Positions 32,288 to 45,900 of a stretch of DNA of 64,000 nt are shown piece after piece. A model generated the notes under the pieces. The model had not been told where the DNA came from. It worked only from the letters and a program-made list of their open reading frames with translations, and did no database searches. The position numbers were made by a program, and so were the translations under genes. Position 1 is the first letter of the stretch. Each line of letters begins with the position of its first letter. Source of the DNA: Bemisia tabaci (Eukaryota; Arthropoda; Insecta; Hemiptera; Aleyrodidae); NCBI RefSeq assembly GCF_918797505.1, contig NC_092801.1:10354001-10418000 (forward strand), written 5' to 3'.

Positions 32288-32777
32288 ATAAGCTTTAAAT
32301 TGTATACTTAACATTTTTCAGGATCTAAGGATTAAAAAAAGGCGTAACTTTCTGAGCAACCCTTTCATACATACTCATTTTAACCCTCTCTTACACACTC
32401 ATTTTAATTCTGGCGCCAATTCGTTGCTTTAACATTTAAGAGCTTCCTGAATTTTTGTTTCTCTACTTGATGCCCATTGCTTAGCAGTGAAAGAACTGTG
32501 CAGGTTTAAAGTTTCCAATTCTCCTAGGCTGCAATTATTTTGTACAAACTCACCCAATTTAACTGCGGCTCAATGCAGACTTGAGCCGATGCAGATGCAT
32601 CAAACCATAATCAAATCAAAAGCAGTCTGGTAGATATTCATATCAAGCAAATGGACGCAATTTAACAGGTTTTATTTTATTAGACTAGGATTAGACTTGT
32701 CGGGTGGGGTCGTAGTTGAATCAAGTGAGTCATAACCAGCGCAGCCTAACTGGAAGCAGAGGTTTCAGGGCTGTTTA

Positions 32778-33209
32778 CATAGGCGGTTCTACGGGGGTGC
32801 CAGTGGGTGCCAGGCACCCCCAAGCAAAAATTAAGTACGGTTATCGGAACCGTGAAATTACTGCTTTTAAAGATTCTGTATTCGCTCACTCTGAGAAAAA
32901 ATCCCAGCAATTGATTGAAAATGTTTTAAACAGAATTAAAATTGATAGCCGTGTTTTACAAAGATTCCACTGTTTTTTTATGTTAGGATTGTAGTTTTGA
33001 AGGAAAGTTTTGCTGAAAATTTTCTAAATGGAATTTATAGGAATTTAAGTGGAGAGGAAGGAGAGAAAAAGAGAGAGGAGGGTAGGGAAGGGATAAAACT
33101 TGAGGGCAGAAACTTGGGCCTCCCCTGAGCGACCGTCCCGTTTGGACCCGGTCTCCGACATTTTCCACCCCTGGGCACCCCCAAGAATGAAGGTCTAGAA
33201 CCGCCTATG
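32778..33209. mobile_element. CATAGGCGGTTCT MITE with 8-bp target duplication (hAT type)
   Basis: A 432-bp element beginning CATAGGCGGTTCT and ending AGAACCGCCTATG, with subterminal GGCACCCCCAAG repeats. Both flanks are GCTGTTTA (32770-32777 and 33210-33217), an exact 8-bp duplication typical of hAT transposases. No transposase frame. Confidence 0.9.
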
Positions 33210-33671
33210 GCTGTTTATGCTGAGGTTAGTTCATCAATCTTTTGGAAAATGAGGCAGCAAAATTTTCATATCGTGCAAAAAGTCTACAACAAACTAATTT
33301 GCTATGAACTTATGTGCTAAATTTTTTTTTGAAAAACCGAGAATAAAAAAGCAGGCACAATTACTCAGGATAAAATAAAACACCAAAAACATAGCTACGT
33401 AATTTCACAAAAAGGCGAATTGAATGACATGGATTACAAATATGTCAATGCAGCAAATAAAAAAACAAGAAAAATATCAAAGCCAAAACTCAAAAAATTT
33501 GAGGACACCAATGGTGCACATCTGTCTGAGTGGCCTGGGCAGCGCGAGTGAATTCTTAATTTTATTGAAATTTATCAGAATGGAAGTTGAAATGATTGCA
33601 CGAGGGAAACAAATTTATCTCTTCAATCAGAGAGAATTTGATACATTCTAGATACAATCTTTCGCAAGGTG

Positions 33672-34287
33672 AAAATGGACCGCTGGACAAGGTTTGACTC
33701 GATGCATTCATCAGAATGTTGCCTCTACAAAATTTCATGTAGAATATGTTTCTGGCAGAAAAAATTACTGAAATTAACTCCCAACCATGATATTAATGTT
33801 TATATTTATCACTGGTTGCAGGAAATTGGAATTTCACTCTCAAGAGAAAAATCTGAGTCAACAAGAATAGAATCGCACACTGCATCAGTTTTGACAGGCT
33901 TCTAAATCAAGCAGTGTTTTACAAGAATAGAATTGCGCACTATAATAGTTTTGATCATAGTCCTAGATCAAGCAGTATTCCTACTCCGCCTTTTGTTGTT
34001 CAAAATGTAAACTTGTACAGCAGCTGAGCCAAAGCGCCAAGATGGAGATTGCCATTCTTTCATACCGTAAACTGATACAGTAATGTTTGATACGCGCTTT
34101 AAATAAAGTAGATAATGATTTTTTTTTGTAAGAAGGAAGTTTGAATATATGCAACAGGAAACGTTAATATCTTGGAAAAGAGTTACTTTCAATAATGTTA
34201 GTTGTTGTACAAATCATGTCTCACATGAAATACCAATGAGAGAACATAAATTATAATGCTTCAATTCGCACCTTGTCCCGTGGTCCA
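33672..34287. repeat. TGGACCACTAGACAAGG foldback, copy 1
   Basis: AAATGGACCGCTGGACAAGG is mirrored by CCTTGTCCCGTGGTCCA. It shares its interior with 60015-60573, including CAGCTGAGCCAAAGCGCCAA. Confidence 0.7.
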
Positions 34288-36797
34288 ATCACCCTGCACA
34301 CTCAAATCATTTAAGTTTTGAGACGGCTAAAAATTCTGACATAAAAAACAATCGATGGTGACACTATTTCTATTCTGTTAAGTTCACAAGAAACTGTCAC
34401 AACTTGCCTCCAAAAATGCACTAAGTTTTAAAATTTAAAAAAAAAAAAAGTTTGAATAAAAAGAACATAAATAAAAATTTTAAAAATCAACCTTTCTTTG
34501 GTTTGGACAAATTCAGCTAAACATAGATTCATTGTACGGCTTTTAAAAGTGATGAACTTTTCATCATATAGATTCAACAAGTTACTACACCGAACAGAAA
34601 GCAGGCTTTCCTTACTTGACAGTACAGAAAAAATGAATCCTCAACAAATCAGTGATTGTGAAGATGAGAAAATTTCCTCAGAGTATATCACTTGAGACAG
34701 TAAGCCGAGAGGAAATGATTGTGGTGTGTAAATTAAAACTAAAACATAACAAAAGCATTGTTCCTCGAAATCAAAAAGAAAAAGGAATTTGATTAAAACT
34801 TGGAAAATCTTTTAACTCAAAGATTCATTTCCACTAGTGCTTGAAATCCTTTCCTGTACATATTTACATACACATATACATATTCACAAAGCCGTAAGCG
34901 TAAAACAGAGAGCAAGAAAACTGACCATCAAAACACAGGATTCATTTGCGGCCAGTTACAATTATTGGTTGTTTCACTACCTTGAAAAAGAAAATCCCTA
35001 CCAATCTGGTTAACTAAAACCTGTGATGAAAAAAGAGGAGGCTGAATGTGAATAATTAAACCGGACCAAGGGAAAAAAGGGGCTGTAAAGGCCAAGAAAT
35101 TTGGATGATCCTTGCGCAATAAATGAATATGAAAGGTTGACCCATTAAATGACAGGAGAGAAATCAGAAAAGATCGGAAGAATCTTTTGGGAGTGATGTT
35201 TATGAATTTTCATAGAATATGCAGTTTTAGTAATCCAAATGCAACATTTTTATGTTCCTTATTAAGGGAGGTATAACTGGCAAAAATATGATTGATGCCA
35301 TCATTTACTATAATATTGTACACCACAATTTCTTCTACTTCGGTATCATCCATACTGAACTTTAAGCATTTCTTTTTATTTTTCAATTTTTTTTCTCTTC
35401 TCAATGGTGAATGTATTCAAAATTATGGAGCATTGATAATTCACATAAAACAGCTGTTAGAGACCAAAATAAGAACTAAAGATGTGCACAGATGGCATCA
35501 TCTTTGTGTTTCTCAGGGAGAAATATCTCAGATGGTGGCATCATATAAATGGTGCTCAAGCTCAAATGTGTTATGTAAAACTACTTCATCGTTAAAAATA
35601 GGATCTTAATAATAAAACAGCTAATCCATTCCTCCACTGACGATAGCCAAATAAGTTTTCGACTTTTTTGAACTCACACCGAGGTAAATGTAAGACAGAA
35701 ATGCATCGAAGAAGTATTCCCGAGTCTTAATGATGAAGCACAATTTATCGGAAAAGTTTACGAACTAAAAGTATACAAACTAACTTTCCGAAAACTTCCT
35801 CCATACGCAAGTTCCACTTTCTGGTGATAATATTCAAAGTAGTAAATTTTTTCCCTGGCTGATTCGCTACAATATATTTTTATTGAAAAATATTCACACA
35901 GCTTGGAACGGAATTGTGATTGCTCACCTTGCACTGAATTTCATATTTCATCCCCTTTTTATTTTATTGGAATTTTGATACGATAAAAAAAACAATAGGG
36001 ACACTGCACTATAAACTGAAGACAATTTTAAGCAACAAATAACATTTCAGCGTCATAATTAAAAACATACACATGGATTTTACACGAAAAACAAGCACAA
36101 AATGACACGTATCAGGACGATTGATAAAAAAAGCCAAAAATTCTTGAGCACTCATTTTTTTAAAAAGAAAAATCCTCAAAATCTGAAATTCACATTCCTA
36201 TTGATAGGGCATTCTGCATCTTTCAAAAAGCTTTTTCCCCAAGGCAATCTTGAGAGAAATTTGTAATAAATTTCATGATAATGAAGCTTGGGGAAGTGTG
36301 AAGGAAGCTGAATGTTGCAAACTTTCAGCTAATGTAGTTTCTGTGACGCATTCTCACAAAAATATATAGTTATGTGAAGTAAAAGAGAAATCATTATTAT
36401 CTCTGCAACAGATAGTTCTCAGGAGTTAGAAAGGGTACTTGTTGCTCCTAGCAAGCTTTTATACCTTGACCGAGAGACCATTTTGATGTTACCCAGCAGA
36501 TTGAAACAAAAGAATCCGAGCATAAAACTTATAGTCAAAAATTTTAATCACAATTTTAAGGCCTGGCGAGAAACATCGAGTGTAAAAGCCTTATCCTGTG
36601 GTTTGAGATACTAAAACAACTTCAAAAACATAAAATAAATACCAAGAGATTGGTTGCTCCTATGATACGATTAAAAATACAAAATGAGATTGACGATTTG
36701 GAATAGCTAGATAGGATACAAAAGAAGAGGTACTAGAAAAACAGTAGAAAAATGACTTGATTATGGGACTAAGCATGCCGAAGCGTGAGATGGAATG
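34288..36797 (-). other. LST2 3' UTR or intergenic DNA, no gene seen
   Basis: AT-rich sequence immediately after the LST2 stop with no coding potential above background and no clear mobile element. It is likely 3' UTR in part. Confidence 0.4.
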
Positions 36798-36929
36798 TTA
36801 AGAGCTTATTGCAGTGAGAGTGAACGGGGTGACTTGGTAGATAAAACATCGGTTGCACACTCGCACAGGTTTCACATGACCGTATCGTGGAAGAGGCACT
36901 GAGTTTGAACTACACCGTGCGCAGAATAC
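36798..36929 (-). CDS. LST2: LST2 last exon: second half of FYVE finger, stop
   Basis: The acceptor TTTTTCAG precedes GTATTCTGC. It encodes [36 protein letters not shown] and ends TLTAISS then TAA (36798-36800). Four zinc-binding Cys and the RVC motif complete a canonical FYVE domain. Confidence 0.95.
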   Translation of the reverse strand, partial: VFCARCSSNSVPLPRYGHVKPVRVCNRCFIYQVTPFTLTAISS

Positions 36930-39900
36930 CTGAAAAATCAAGATAAAATCCTTCATTATTGAAACACATAAAAAAGGGGTAACTTCTCGCAGAAACTTCA
37001 ATGGAAAATAGTAATAAGAGCTGTGAGCGACAGCATAAAGGGTGATTATTGTTGAAAACAGGCTTGTTTACTTAGTAATTTAAAATTCTTACATTTTCGA
37101 AAAGAAAAGAGTACAGTTCCTTCTCAGGAATATTCCCAGAAGCCTTTGAACAAATTGGAACCACAAAAAATAAGTTAAAAGTTGCGTATTTTGAGCTTCC
37201 ATATAAACACGTATTGCTGATTTCCTAAGGTAACCAAGACAACGTCCAAATATGTCCATTCTGCCTTGTGCTTTTTTTCCACCGTGGCACCCCTTTCTTT
37301 TCACTCCTGGGGTTTGCATTTGTAAATACTAAGTAATTTACATTTTCTCCAGTTTTGGAGTCAGAGCCAAGAACAATAACATGGCCTTCACTCCATTACG
37401 AACAAAATGAAAAAGTTGACTGGTAAAAATCCATAGGTAAACAGTAGAGAGTAAAATGTAATGAAGGTAGAAAAAATTAAGGCAAAATTTACCTTCCCAC
37501 AATTTCTACAATGATGCCTGCGGCGTACCACAGTGAAAGATGCATCACACGCCATACAGTGTGGCGCAAGATCATCTGGCACCCATGCTGGGGCAATTTC
37601 CAAGTCTTCTCTGCGTCTACCATTTGGAGAATTCGACTCATCGCGCCAGCTCAAGGCTTCCTCTCCGTCTTCTATGCTATCTCGGTGAAGATCACCTATA
37701 AAGAGTTCGATAGAAATCATTTAAAATACAGGATATAGTAGGGAAAAAAATTATAATTTGATACAATTAATGTAAGGTGAATCAATATAGTTTGCAATAC
37801 TGTAATTTATCTGGGAGTATAATTCATTTAAGTAAAGGAAAACAAATAATAGATACTTTAAAATACAATTTCATCTCTTTCTTTTCAAGTATTGTTTTGA
37901 TTTAGGTTTCTAAAAACTACTCTGGAAGATCTTTGTCTTTTTTTTGGGAGCAATTTTAGATAATAACTTGGTAAATTCAGTTAGATGGTGAAATTTGAGT
38001 TATGAAATATGTGGCTAACTTAACTCATCATTAAAAGCGATACATGCTTGATTTAAAAATAAAGCTGCTGAAATTTTCATTCGAGTCAGCAGGTTATTAA
38101 TGGGACAGTTTCGCTGGTTACAGAATCAAGTTTTGGTGCTTGATTCTTATAGATCAGCTAAAAATAATAATATCCATCCAAACAGCAACTTACTACGTTC
38201 AATATTAATCGAAATATCGCCCCTTGAAAAGTCTGGTTCTTCACGTCATCCACCATGGTAGTGACACCCTTGGTTTCTTCCACCTAGCTTCCATTAGTCG
38301 GTGTGGCGCACATTTACCCCGGTTATTCAACGTGAAACTCCGATGAAGGCAAGGTGAAAGAAACCAAGGGTGTTACTACCGCGGTGGATGACGTCAAAAA
38401 CCGGACTTTTCAATGGGCAATATCGCGGTTAATATTGAACGTAGGAAGTTGCTGTTTGGATGGATAATATCATTTTTAGCTGATTTACAAGAAGCAAGCA
38501 CCAAAACATGATTCTGTAACCAGCGCAACTGACCCATTGAATATTTTCAGTACGTATTCGTGATTTGGTATTTTTTAACAGTATTTTGAAGAGAATAAAA
38601 CCATATTCGACGTACCAGGATGTTCCTCTGCATTGGTAATTGGTTCTTCTACGATACTTTCTGTTTCACTCATGAGCGATGCATTCATGAGGAAGACACA
38701 CTTTAAGATGTTACGAAGATCCGCTGCAAAGTTTGTCTGCAGTTGGTCAGCAACTCCCGCAATGCACACAAACAAGCGATGGATTAAATCTTCACTAGAT
38801 CTGCAACGGGAAAAATACAAAAAGTTGAGTATTAAAATAAGCTGTTATCATTCATTTTGCTTGACAAGAATGTTGAGACATGTGCAAGCTATTGATTGAA
38901 TTTAAGACAGGAAATTTTTTCAAAGTTGAAGCCAATGAGAATCGAAGGTTTATCGAAAACGCAGACCCACTCGATCTTAAGTTTCAGGTCGAAAATGAAA
39001 TAACAAATAGTTTGAAGAGCGCAATTTCCTCTTCTTTCTTATTCTTTTTTCCAGTGCAAAAATGTTTGCACTTGTAATTTTGCAGGGGAATTTTCCATTA
39101 AGAGTTTTCATGTACTTGCGATCACACTTTATCAGGAAACTTTGTGATTGCAATTATGCAGGGAACGCAATCATGTTTTTGAACCTAACCTGCAAATATT
39201 TTCAGTTGCAAATCGCGATTTTGCGGTCTGCTCAGAAGGATTTCCAAAATACTCTGAGAGAGAGATTCTCAAATTTCCTTTCATCATTCAAGGCTGTTTG
39301 TAAAAATTAGCAAAAGTCTAAAAACAAGGATTTCTTTTCTAGGAAAGCTAATTTCAGGAATCAAGGTAGGTTAGAAAATAAACATTTTTCTGCAGGTCTG
39401 CAAAAAATCGCAGTTGGAGAAGGACAAGATGTCCACAATTGTTTTTTTACATTTTTATGCAGCTTTGATGTTTCTTAGGAGAATTTCAAAGTGCTCCATG
39501 GTACACCAAAAAAAATGTTTAATGAGTCAGAAAATCTTTGGTGAAACATTGGTGGAAATGTGTGCATCCTCCTTCTTACAAAATCAGATTATGGTGCAAT
39601 AAATTGACGTAAAAATTGTACGTGTACCTCAAATGGAAGGGCTCAAATCGCAAAAAAAGCTTTTTGGGGATTTAAGCTCTGGAATTTACAGTTTCAAACA
39701 TTAAGATAATCATAAAAAACTGAAAGCTTAAAATTTTTCTTCATGAGTGGAGAAAAGGAGATAAGAGAACAAGAAGTTCCTGATAAATTAGGCGATAATA
39801 TTGTGCTAGTAGCTGGGGATCAAGGTGAGACAGGAGGCTGTCTCATTCCCATGGATGGGAATTTTCCTGTGAATTTTTTTAGAAATACTCCTTGAAATTC

Positions 39901-42900
39901 ACTTTCCAGGAAATGTAGATAGAAAAATGCACACACATTTGACTAAAAAAAGGCTGACCTGAATTTTGCTCGAACGCCGCTTTTGTGAGAAAGGCGAGAC
40001 GCTTGCATTGCTAGGGCTATTTCTTCATAGTCTTGGAATTCAGAGTCGAAGGAGGACGTATCACTACTGTGAACACTGCAACTGCAAAAAAAGCAGAGAA
40101 AATAGAGAAAACCCAAAACAAAAAATCAAACATGTAACTCGGAATTAATAAGTGAAATCAAAATTCTGATTGAAGTTTTTTTTTTGTCATTCGATTAAAA
40201 ATAAACATCATTCACTTAGCCAAGACAGAATAATAGTTCTGATGAAATGAGGACAGGGTGGCAAGTCAAGTTCAATTTCAAAATTCCCTGACTTTTCCCT
40301 GACTTTACAATAAAATTCCCTGACTTTTTGTAGGCAAGAGACCGCGACTTTTTCTGAATACGATTAAATTTCCTGACTTTTTAAAGTCATCGACGCGCAG
40401 TTGCAGTCAGAATGTTGTGGGTAAATTCGGTGCTGAATAATTGAATGAATTATAGCCTGGAATGCACATCTTTAACTTATTTTGATAAAAAGAGATAACC
40501 ATTTCACAATCAAAGAAAATTCAGAAAAAAAAATTACACACATTAATTAAAATTTTAAATTTTCATTTAACTTCTTAATAATGTATGAAAGGGAAGGAGT
40601 GGCGTACGATGAATCAGTCTCTGTATTAAAATCACTGAAATCGGTCAGCTGCAAAAGCTATGAGATTGTGCCGTAATAGCTACAAAATTTCGTCCTAAGA
40701 TAATAACACTAGCCATTCAGGGAGTACTTTGTAGAAAGATGCTGAACATGGTATGAGGGAGCAAAAACAGAAAGCAAGAAAACAAGATTTTGAACACAGA
40801 AAAAAGTTCATAAATTTATTAAATTAAAAGGAACAAATAAACTTATAGGTCTGGGAGATCAAGAAACTAGCACTTATATTGAAACAAATTAATGCACTTA
40901 ATGCATTTAGAAGAGACACATTTAGAACAACAGATCAATGAAATCATAAAAGTAGTAATGATCTGAGTTTGAGTGAACAAGAATACCTAATTGAATTAAT
41001 TAAACCAAACATAGCGAAACTGATACATTTAGTATACTGAGCATAAAAAAGTGGTCAGAGATCCTGAAGATCAAAAAAGTATTGCTATTTTTGATACAGG
41101 CAAACAATAATGCTCGTACGAATTAAATACTTTGCCCTCATGAGAAAAATAATTGAAGAAATATTTGTATTTTCACTACAAAATATTGAGAAAAATGGTT
41201 ACATTTCAAGTGTGAATATGCAGACGTCTGGAATTGAATTTACAACAATGCAGAGACAGGAATGACTTGACACATCCAATAGGTCCGCCGGTGATATCAA
41301 CTGAGCATCTTTTTCATTCCCGGAGATGAGAAAAAGAAAAGAACTGAAGTATTCGAAACTTACCTGAGCACATCCTAGAGCTTTGTCTCCAACAATCCGA
41401 AATTCGGACAGTTCAGTTCAGCACCAGCACCACTTCATTTACGATGTTAGGTTAGGAGGATTTCACCGCCCAGCCATGCAGTTGCACCAACCTTACATGT
41501 TTTCTACCAAAACACGGCAGATTCGAACTATGCATAGTATACACCATGATCTGCGCGGACCTGACTCGAGGTTTTTAATTTGGTTTTAAAATTGTTTTTA
41601 TTGGTACACGGTTGTCAACGATTCCCGATCCGCGCGTGTTTCTGTTAGTTCCCCCTACCGAAAGCCGCCGGGCGCAACGAAATAACCGACAGGATCATTC
41701 TTTTAGTGTGCATAGGTTGGTAAGTCACAACGATGACGGAGGAGTGGGGGACCGACGAAAAGGAACGACACCCAACGGAGTCGGACGGAAATGACCGATC
41801 GTGGAACACTGTTGCCATGTGGAGGAGGGACGGAACTCTGTTTGCTACGTAATGTACACGTTAGTTCATAAGATGCGCTGATGCGCTACGAAAATTCCCT
41901 GACCGCGGCAATAATTCCCTGACATTTCCCTGACTTTTCCCGGTCACTCAAAATTCCCTGACAATTCCCGGTTTTCCCTGACGCTTGCCACCCTGGAGGA
42001 TTAGTGAATGGGCCTAGTTTGCATGTTTGATTTATTTCTTATTTTTTCTCAATGTATCAGTTTTTATATATCGTTTAGTCTTTACAAATTGTTGGAGAAA
42101 AAAATATAAGGAACTGACCTGCTTGTGACAGACATACTCGGATAAGAGCTACTGGAGCATGAGCAAGAAGAGGAGACGCTACTACTCATGACTTCACTGC
42201 TACTCCTGAAAAAGATTAAAGTGAACAAAATATAAACTCTGTTTTGGTAGTGTGATTAGATGAGCTAGTGTTTTCAACCACGTATTTCTCCATATTTAGT
42301 TTTTCTGCTCTTCGACTTTTTTACTTCCAACTATACATGAGACAAAATTAGTTTCTAATTTACTTAGAAAACTAGCGTAGGTTGACTTAAAAAATACAAC
42401 AATGTCTACATTTCATTTTCAGCAAATGATATTGAGTCTTTAGCGTCTGATATGTGTTAAAATGTTTGTAACTGCTTCCTCCGTAAAATTCTCAAATTCC
42501 AATTTTTAAAATTAGGGTTCTTGGATATTTTTATTAACTAAATAATTCTGATGAAGACAACACGTACATGGAAATTTTAATTATTGGGTGACATAAATTA
42601 GAGGAGAGACCGCGAATGTAATATTTCTTTTAAGAATAAAGCACAGGATATCTCATTTTTATGCGCAAAATAAAGAGAAAGGTATTAATCACAACCTTAA
42701 CATGTACTCTGCTCAAGAAAGAACTTGATACCATATAACAAAGTTAACAGAAGGTGTTTTTGGACACTAACTTCTATCCTTCATATGAGGCCTAGTGGCA
42801 AATCTCATAAATTGGTAACGGAGTTCCTTCTTCTTTTCTAAATTCAAAACACTTAAAAAATCAAGAGTACTCACTTGCTGTATCTAGAAGCAGCCTTTTT

Positions 42901-45900
42901 CACCCCGAGAATACTTTCTTCTAGAAGTTTGCGCCCTTGAGGTGTCATCTCCCTCGAAGATGATTCATCGCTTTCCATCTCCGGCTGAACTTTGTGATTC
43001 AAAATAACACTCGTGACCGAGTTTGAATGATTCAAAAGAACTTTCGACAGGTTCTTATTCGAGTCGAAACTCTTGCCGAGATTCCTATCAACATTGTCTA
43101 AATAATCATCGTACTTAGAGGAGGACTCTGCATCAGGGTTCTGTGAAACCCACCTTAAATCCTCGGAAATTTTGTTGTAATCTAGCGACGCTTTTTTGAC
43201 TAAGTCGTCGGAGATTCCGCTAGGATGAGAACTTTCAAGACTGGAGTCATGTGGAATACTGTCTGAAACGCCACTTTGCGATGAACACTCGATGGAATGG
43301 AGATTGGTTAAATGCAAAGACGAAGATCTCTCTTCAGCTGGTCCAGCTTGCGAGGAATCGGAGTCGGCAGTGAAGTAATCAGGACTAGTTCCTAGGTTAC
43401 AAACGGATGAGACAGGGACCTCCTCTTTGTCTGGCGTTCGGTCTGCAGATGAAACATCACCTTCGGAATTTGTCTGTGTGCACACACCTGAGTCAGGCAC
43501 AAGATCATTATTAAGGATGCTTGACAATGTTTCAGTGGCCAACGACATCGCTAACTTTGGATCGCCGTCTGGCAACGATTCTGACTGGGGCAGGTCCTGC
43601 CTTGGGGTCTCCTGGCGGACCTTGTTTGCATTAAAGAAACCACCCGCCGATTCGGGGATTGCACAGCCTTCGGGTGGTTGATTACAGTTACAACTATCAC
43701 AGATATTTGACGCCGTGGCATCGTCTAGTCTACATTTACAAGAGAGGTTTAATACTGTATTGCACGATTGGTCGTCCGTGTCCGACCAACTCCCGTCATC
43801 TGGCCGCAAGGATGTGCTCTGATCGTCATCTGAGTTTTCTAGAAGGACAAAACACTTTTCTGCCGGATCGTAGTCTATTCGTATGGATGAAGTGTCGATA
43901 TTTGAAGTGCATGCAATTCCAGGGGTGTTTTCGACATCGCAGGGGTACGGGCAGTGATTGTCTGAGAAATTGAGGTTAAGGCTTGATGATTTCGGGGTGA
44001 AGGATTCCCGGTGGCTGGAGAAGGGAGTTGGCTGGACTGAGTCATCTTTTATGGAGCTCTTGATAGTTTCACATTCTGAGTTTTCCGTGTAGCTGTCTTG
44101 CCAACCAGATTCCTCCTCGCTGAAAAATTGAAAAGGGTCAAGATAAATAATTACTGAAAAGATATGCAACAAACAGCACTGAGACAATGTGCTCATCTAC
44201 AACTCTACATAAAGAGGAGCCTTCGTGCTAAAGAACTCGAAAATGAGAGAAAAATCACTGCTGAGATGAATGCTTCGGGATAATTTTTCACAAAAAATGT
44301 GCAAAATGTGCAAAATGTCCAACAACACTCGATCAAAATTTACGTTTACAGAACGTCTTGTGAGAAAAGACTATGATTTGTATCTTTCCTTTATCGGGAC
44401 ACATCAAGCTGGGATTGAGTGGATTTACCTTCACTTACCGATATTTGACTTGGTTATGATGTTTATAAAATTATCACTTCGGAAAAGTGCTATGAGATTA
44501 CTGTAACAATTTTAAAATGTAGGCAAGGTTTTTGTTGCACAGAGGGTAAAAATTATCAATAAATGCCTAGAATACTGACCTGGGTTTGTTGAGAGTAGCG
44601 AATGAGGAAGGCGGAGTATTATCACTTGAGGAACACAACATTTTTTCTAACGTATAAAGCTCTTTGTCACTTAAGGTCCATAACAATTCCCGAATTTTCA
44701 TTAACAGGGTCTGAAAAACACAAAAAAACAAAGATGAACATACCTCACAATTATTGTTCAAGCACGAAAGGAAGAGTATTTTGATAAATGTCCATGAAAT
44801 TTACTTTTTAAGAAAAAAAAATGCTGCAGGAGTGTGGACAGGAACTTTTCGTTGCGAGCCTCCAAAAAAGGAGGTTCCCTTGCCTATTTTCCGGTGTTCG
44901 ATTCGGCCAGAATACTCAAGTTTTTTAATTGAGGCATTTGACAAAATACTTAGAAAACATTTTGACGATGAGTATGAGAATGTTTGCTGACGGAAAGGAA
45001 AGAATTTCACCTAATTTTTTCCAGAATTCTGTTCAATAAATATTATGCAGAATTTTAATAGCTATTTACTGTCCTTGTACTAATCATTACTTATGTATTT
45101 GTATACAGGGAATCAATTTTGTGTTTTTTGATCATCGATTTAAAAAATAAATTATAAGTAGTTACAGATAATTTTTGTGCATGATTCAATGGTTTCCAAA
45201 GATTAATAATCGTAATATGTGAAGTCCAAATAAAAAATGAGGGTGGAACAACTGAAATTTCAAAAGGGGGGTCCCAAAAGTAACACAAATCAAAAGACAT
45301 CAGATCGTCTGTTGACTATTTTTCATTGGGGTTGAGAAGAAAGCGAAACATTTTCTGGAATGAATAATCTTAGGTCACAAAAAAGAGTTATTACCTTAAT
45401 TTGATTGAATTGGCAAGAATTTTCTAGCTATCCTAGTAAAATCTACAACTGCAGTGCATGATGCCAAATTGTCCAAGTTAAGACTTTTAAACAAATGTAA
45501 CTCATTATTCCATATGAAATTATGACTTTATAGGTACTAACAGCGGAAATCAACAAATCACATGTTCAGATTATCAACAGCAACCCTTTCTCAATGAATG
45601 CATGATTTTATAATCTTTAATCTCAGTGACTTACTTCTAAATGAAGTTTCGGCGTAATTACCGCAGAAATCGCCAATATTAGGCATTCAATTATCTCAAT
45701 TAAAACGTGATATGGGAGCTATGGTGAAGATAATTATGACCTTTCATTGTTTATGTTATCTGAATGATAACTCGAGAACTTGCTTGACCTGGGAGTTATC
45801 TGCATGCGCAAGTTTGTTACCAAAGTTTGCTCTTAATATCGACTAGTTGATACATTTTAGACATACTAAAATTTGCTGGTGTGCGTCATCGGAGATAAAA

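Noticed and set aside
40200..42020. Direct and inverted repeats that might suggest a CRISPR-like array or LTRs
   Set aside because: The repeats are inverted transposon ends with a 5-bp target duplication, with no regular spacers and no long direct repeats.
43427..43973. Plus-strand frames opposite the large LST2 exon
   Set aside because: Antisense shadows of a 1245-nt coding exon with Ser-rich codons.
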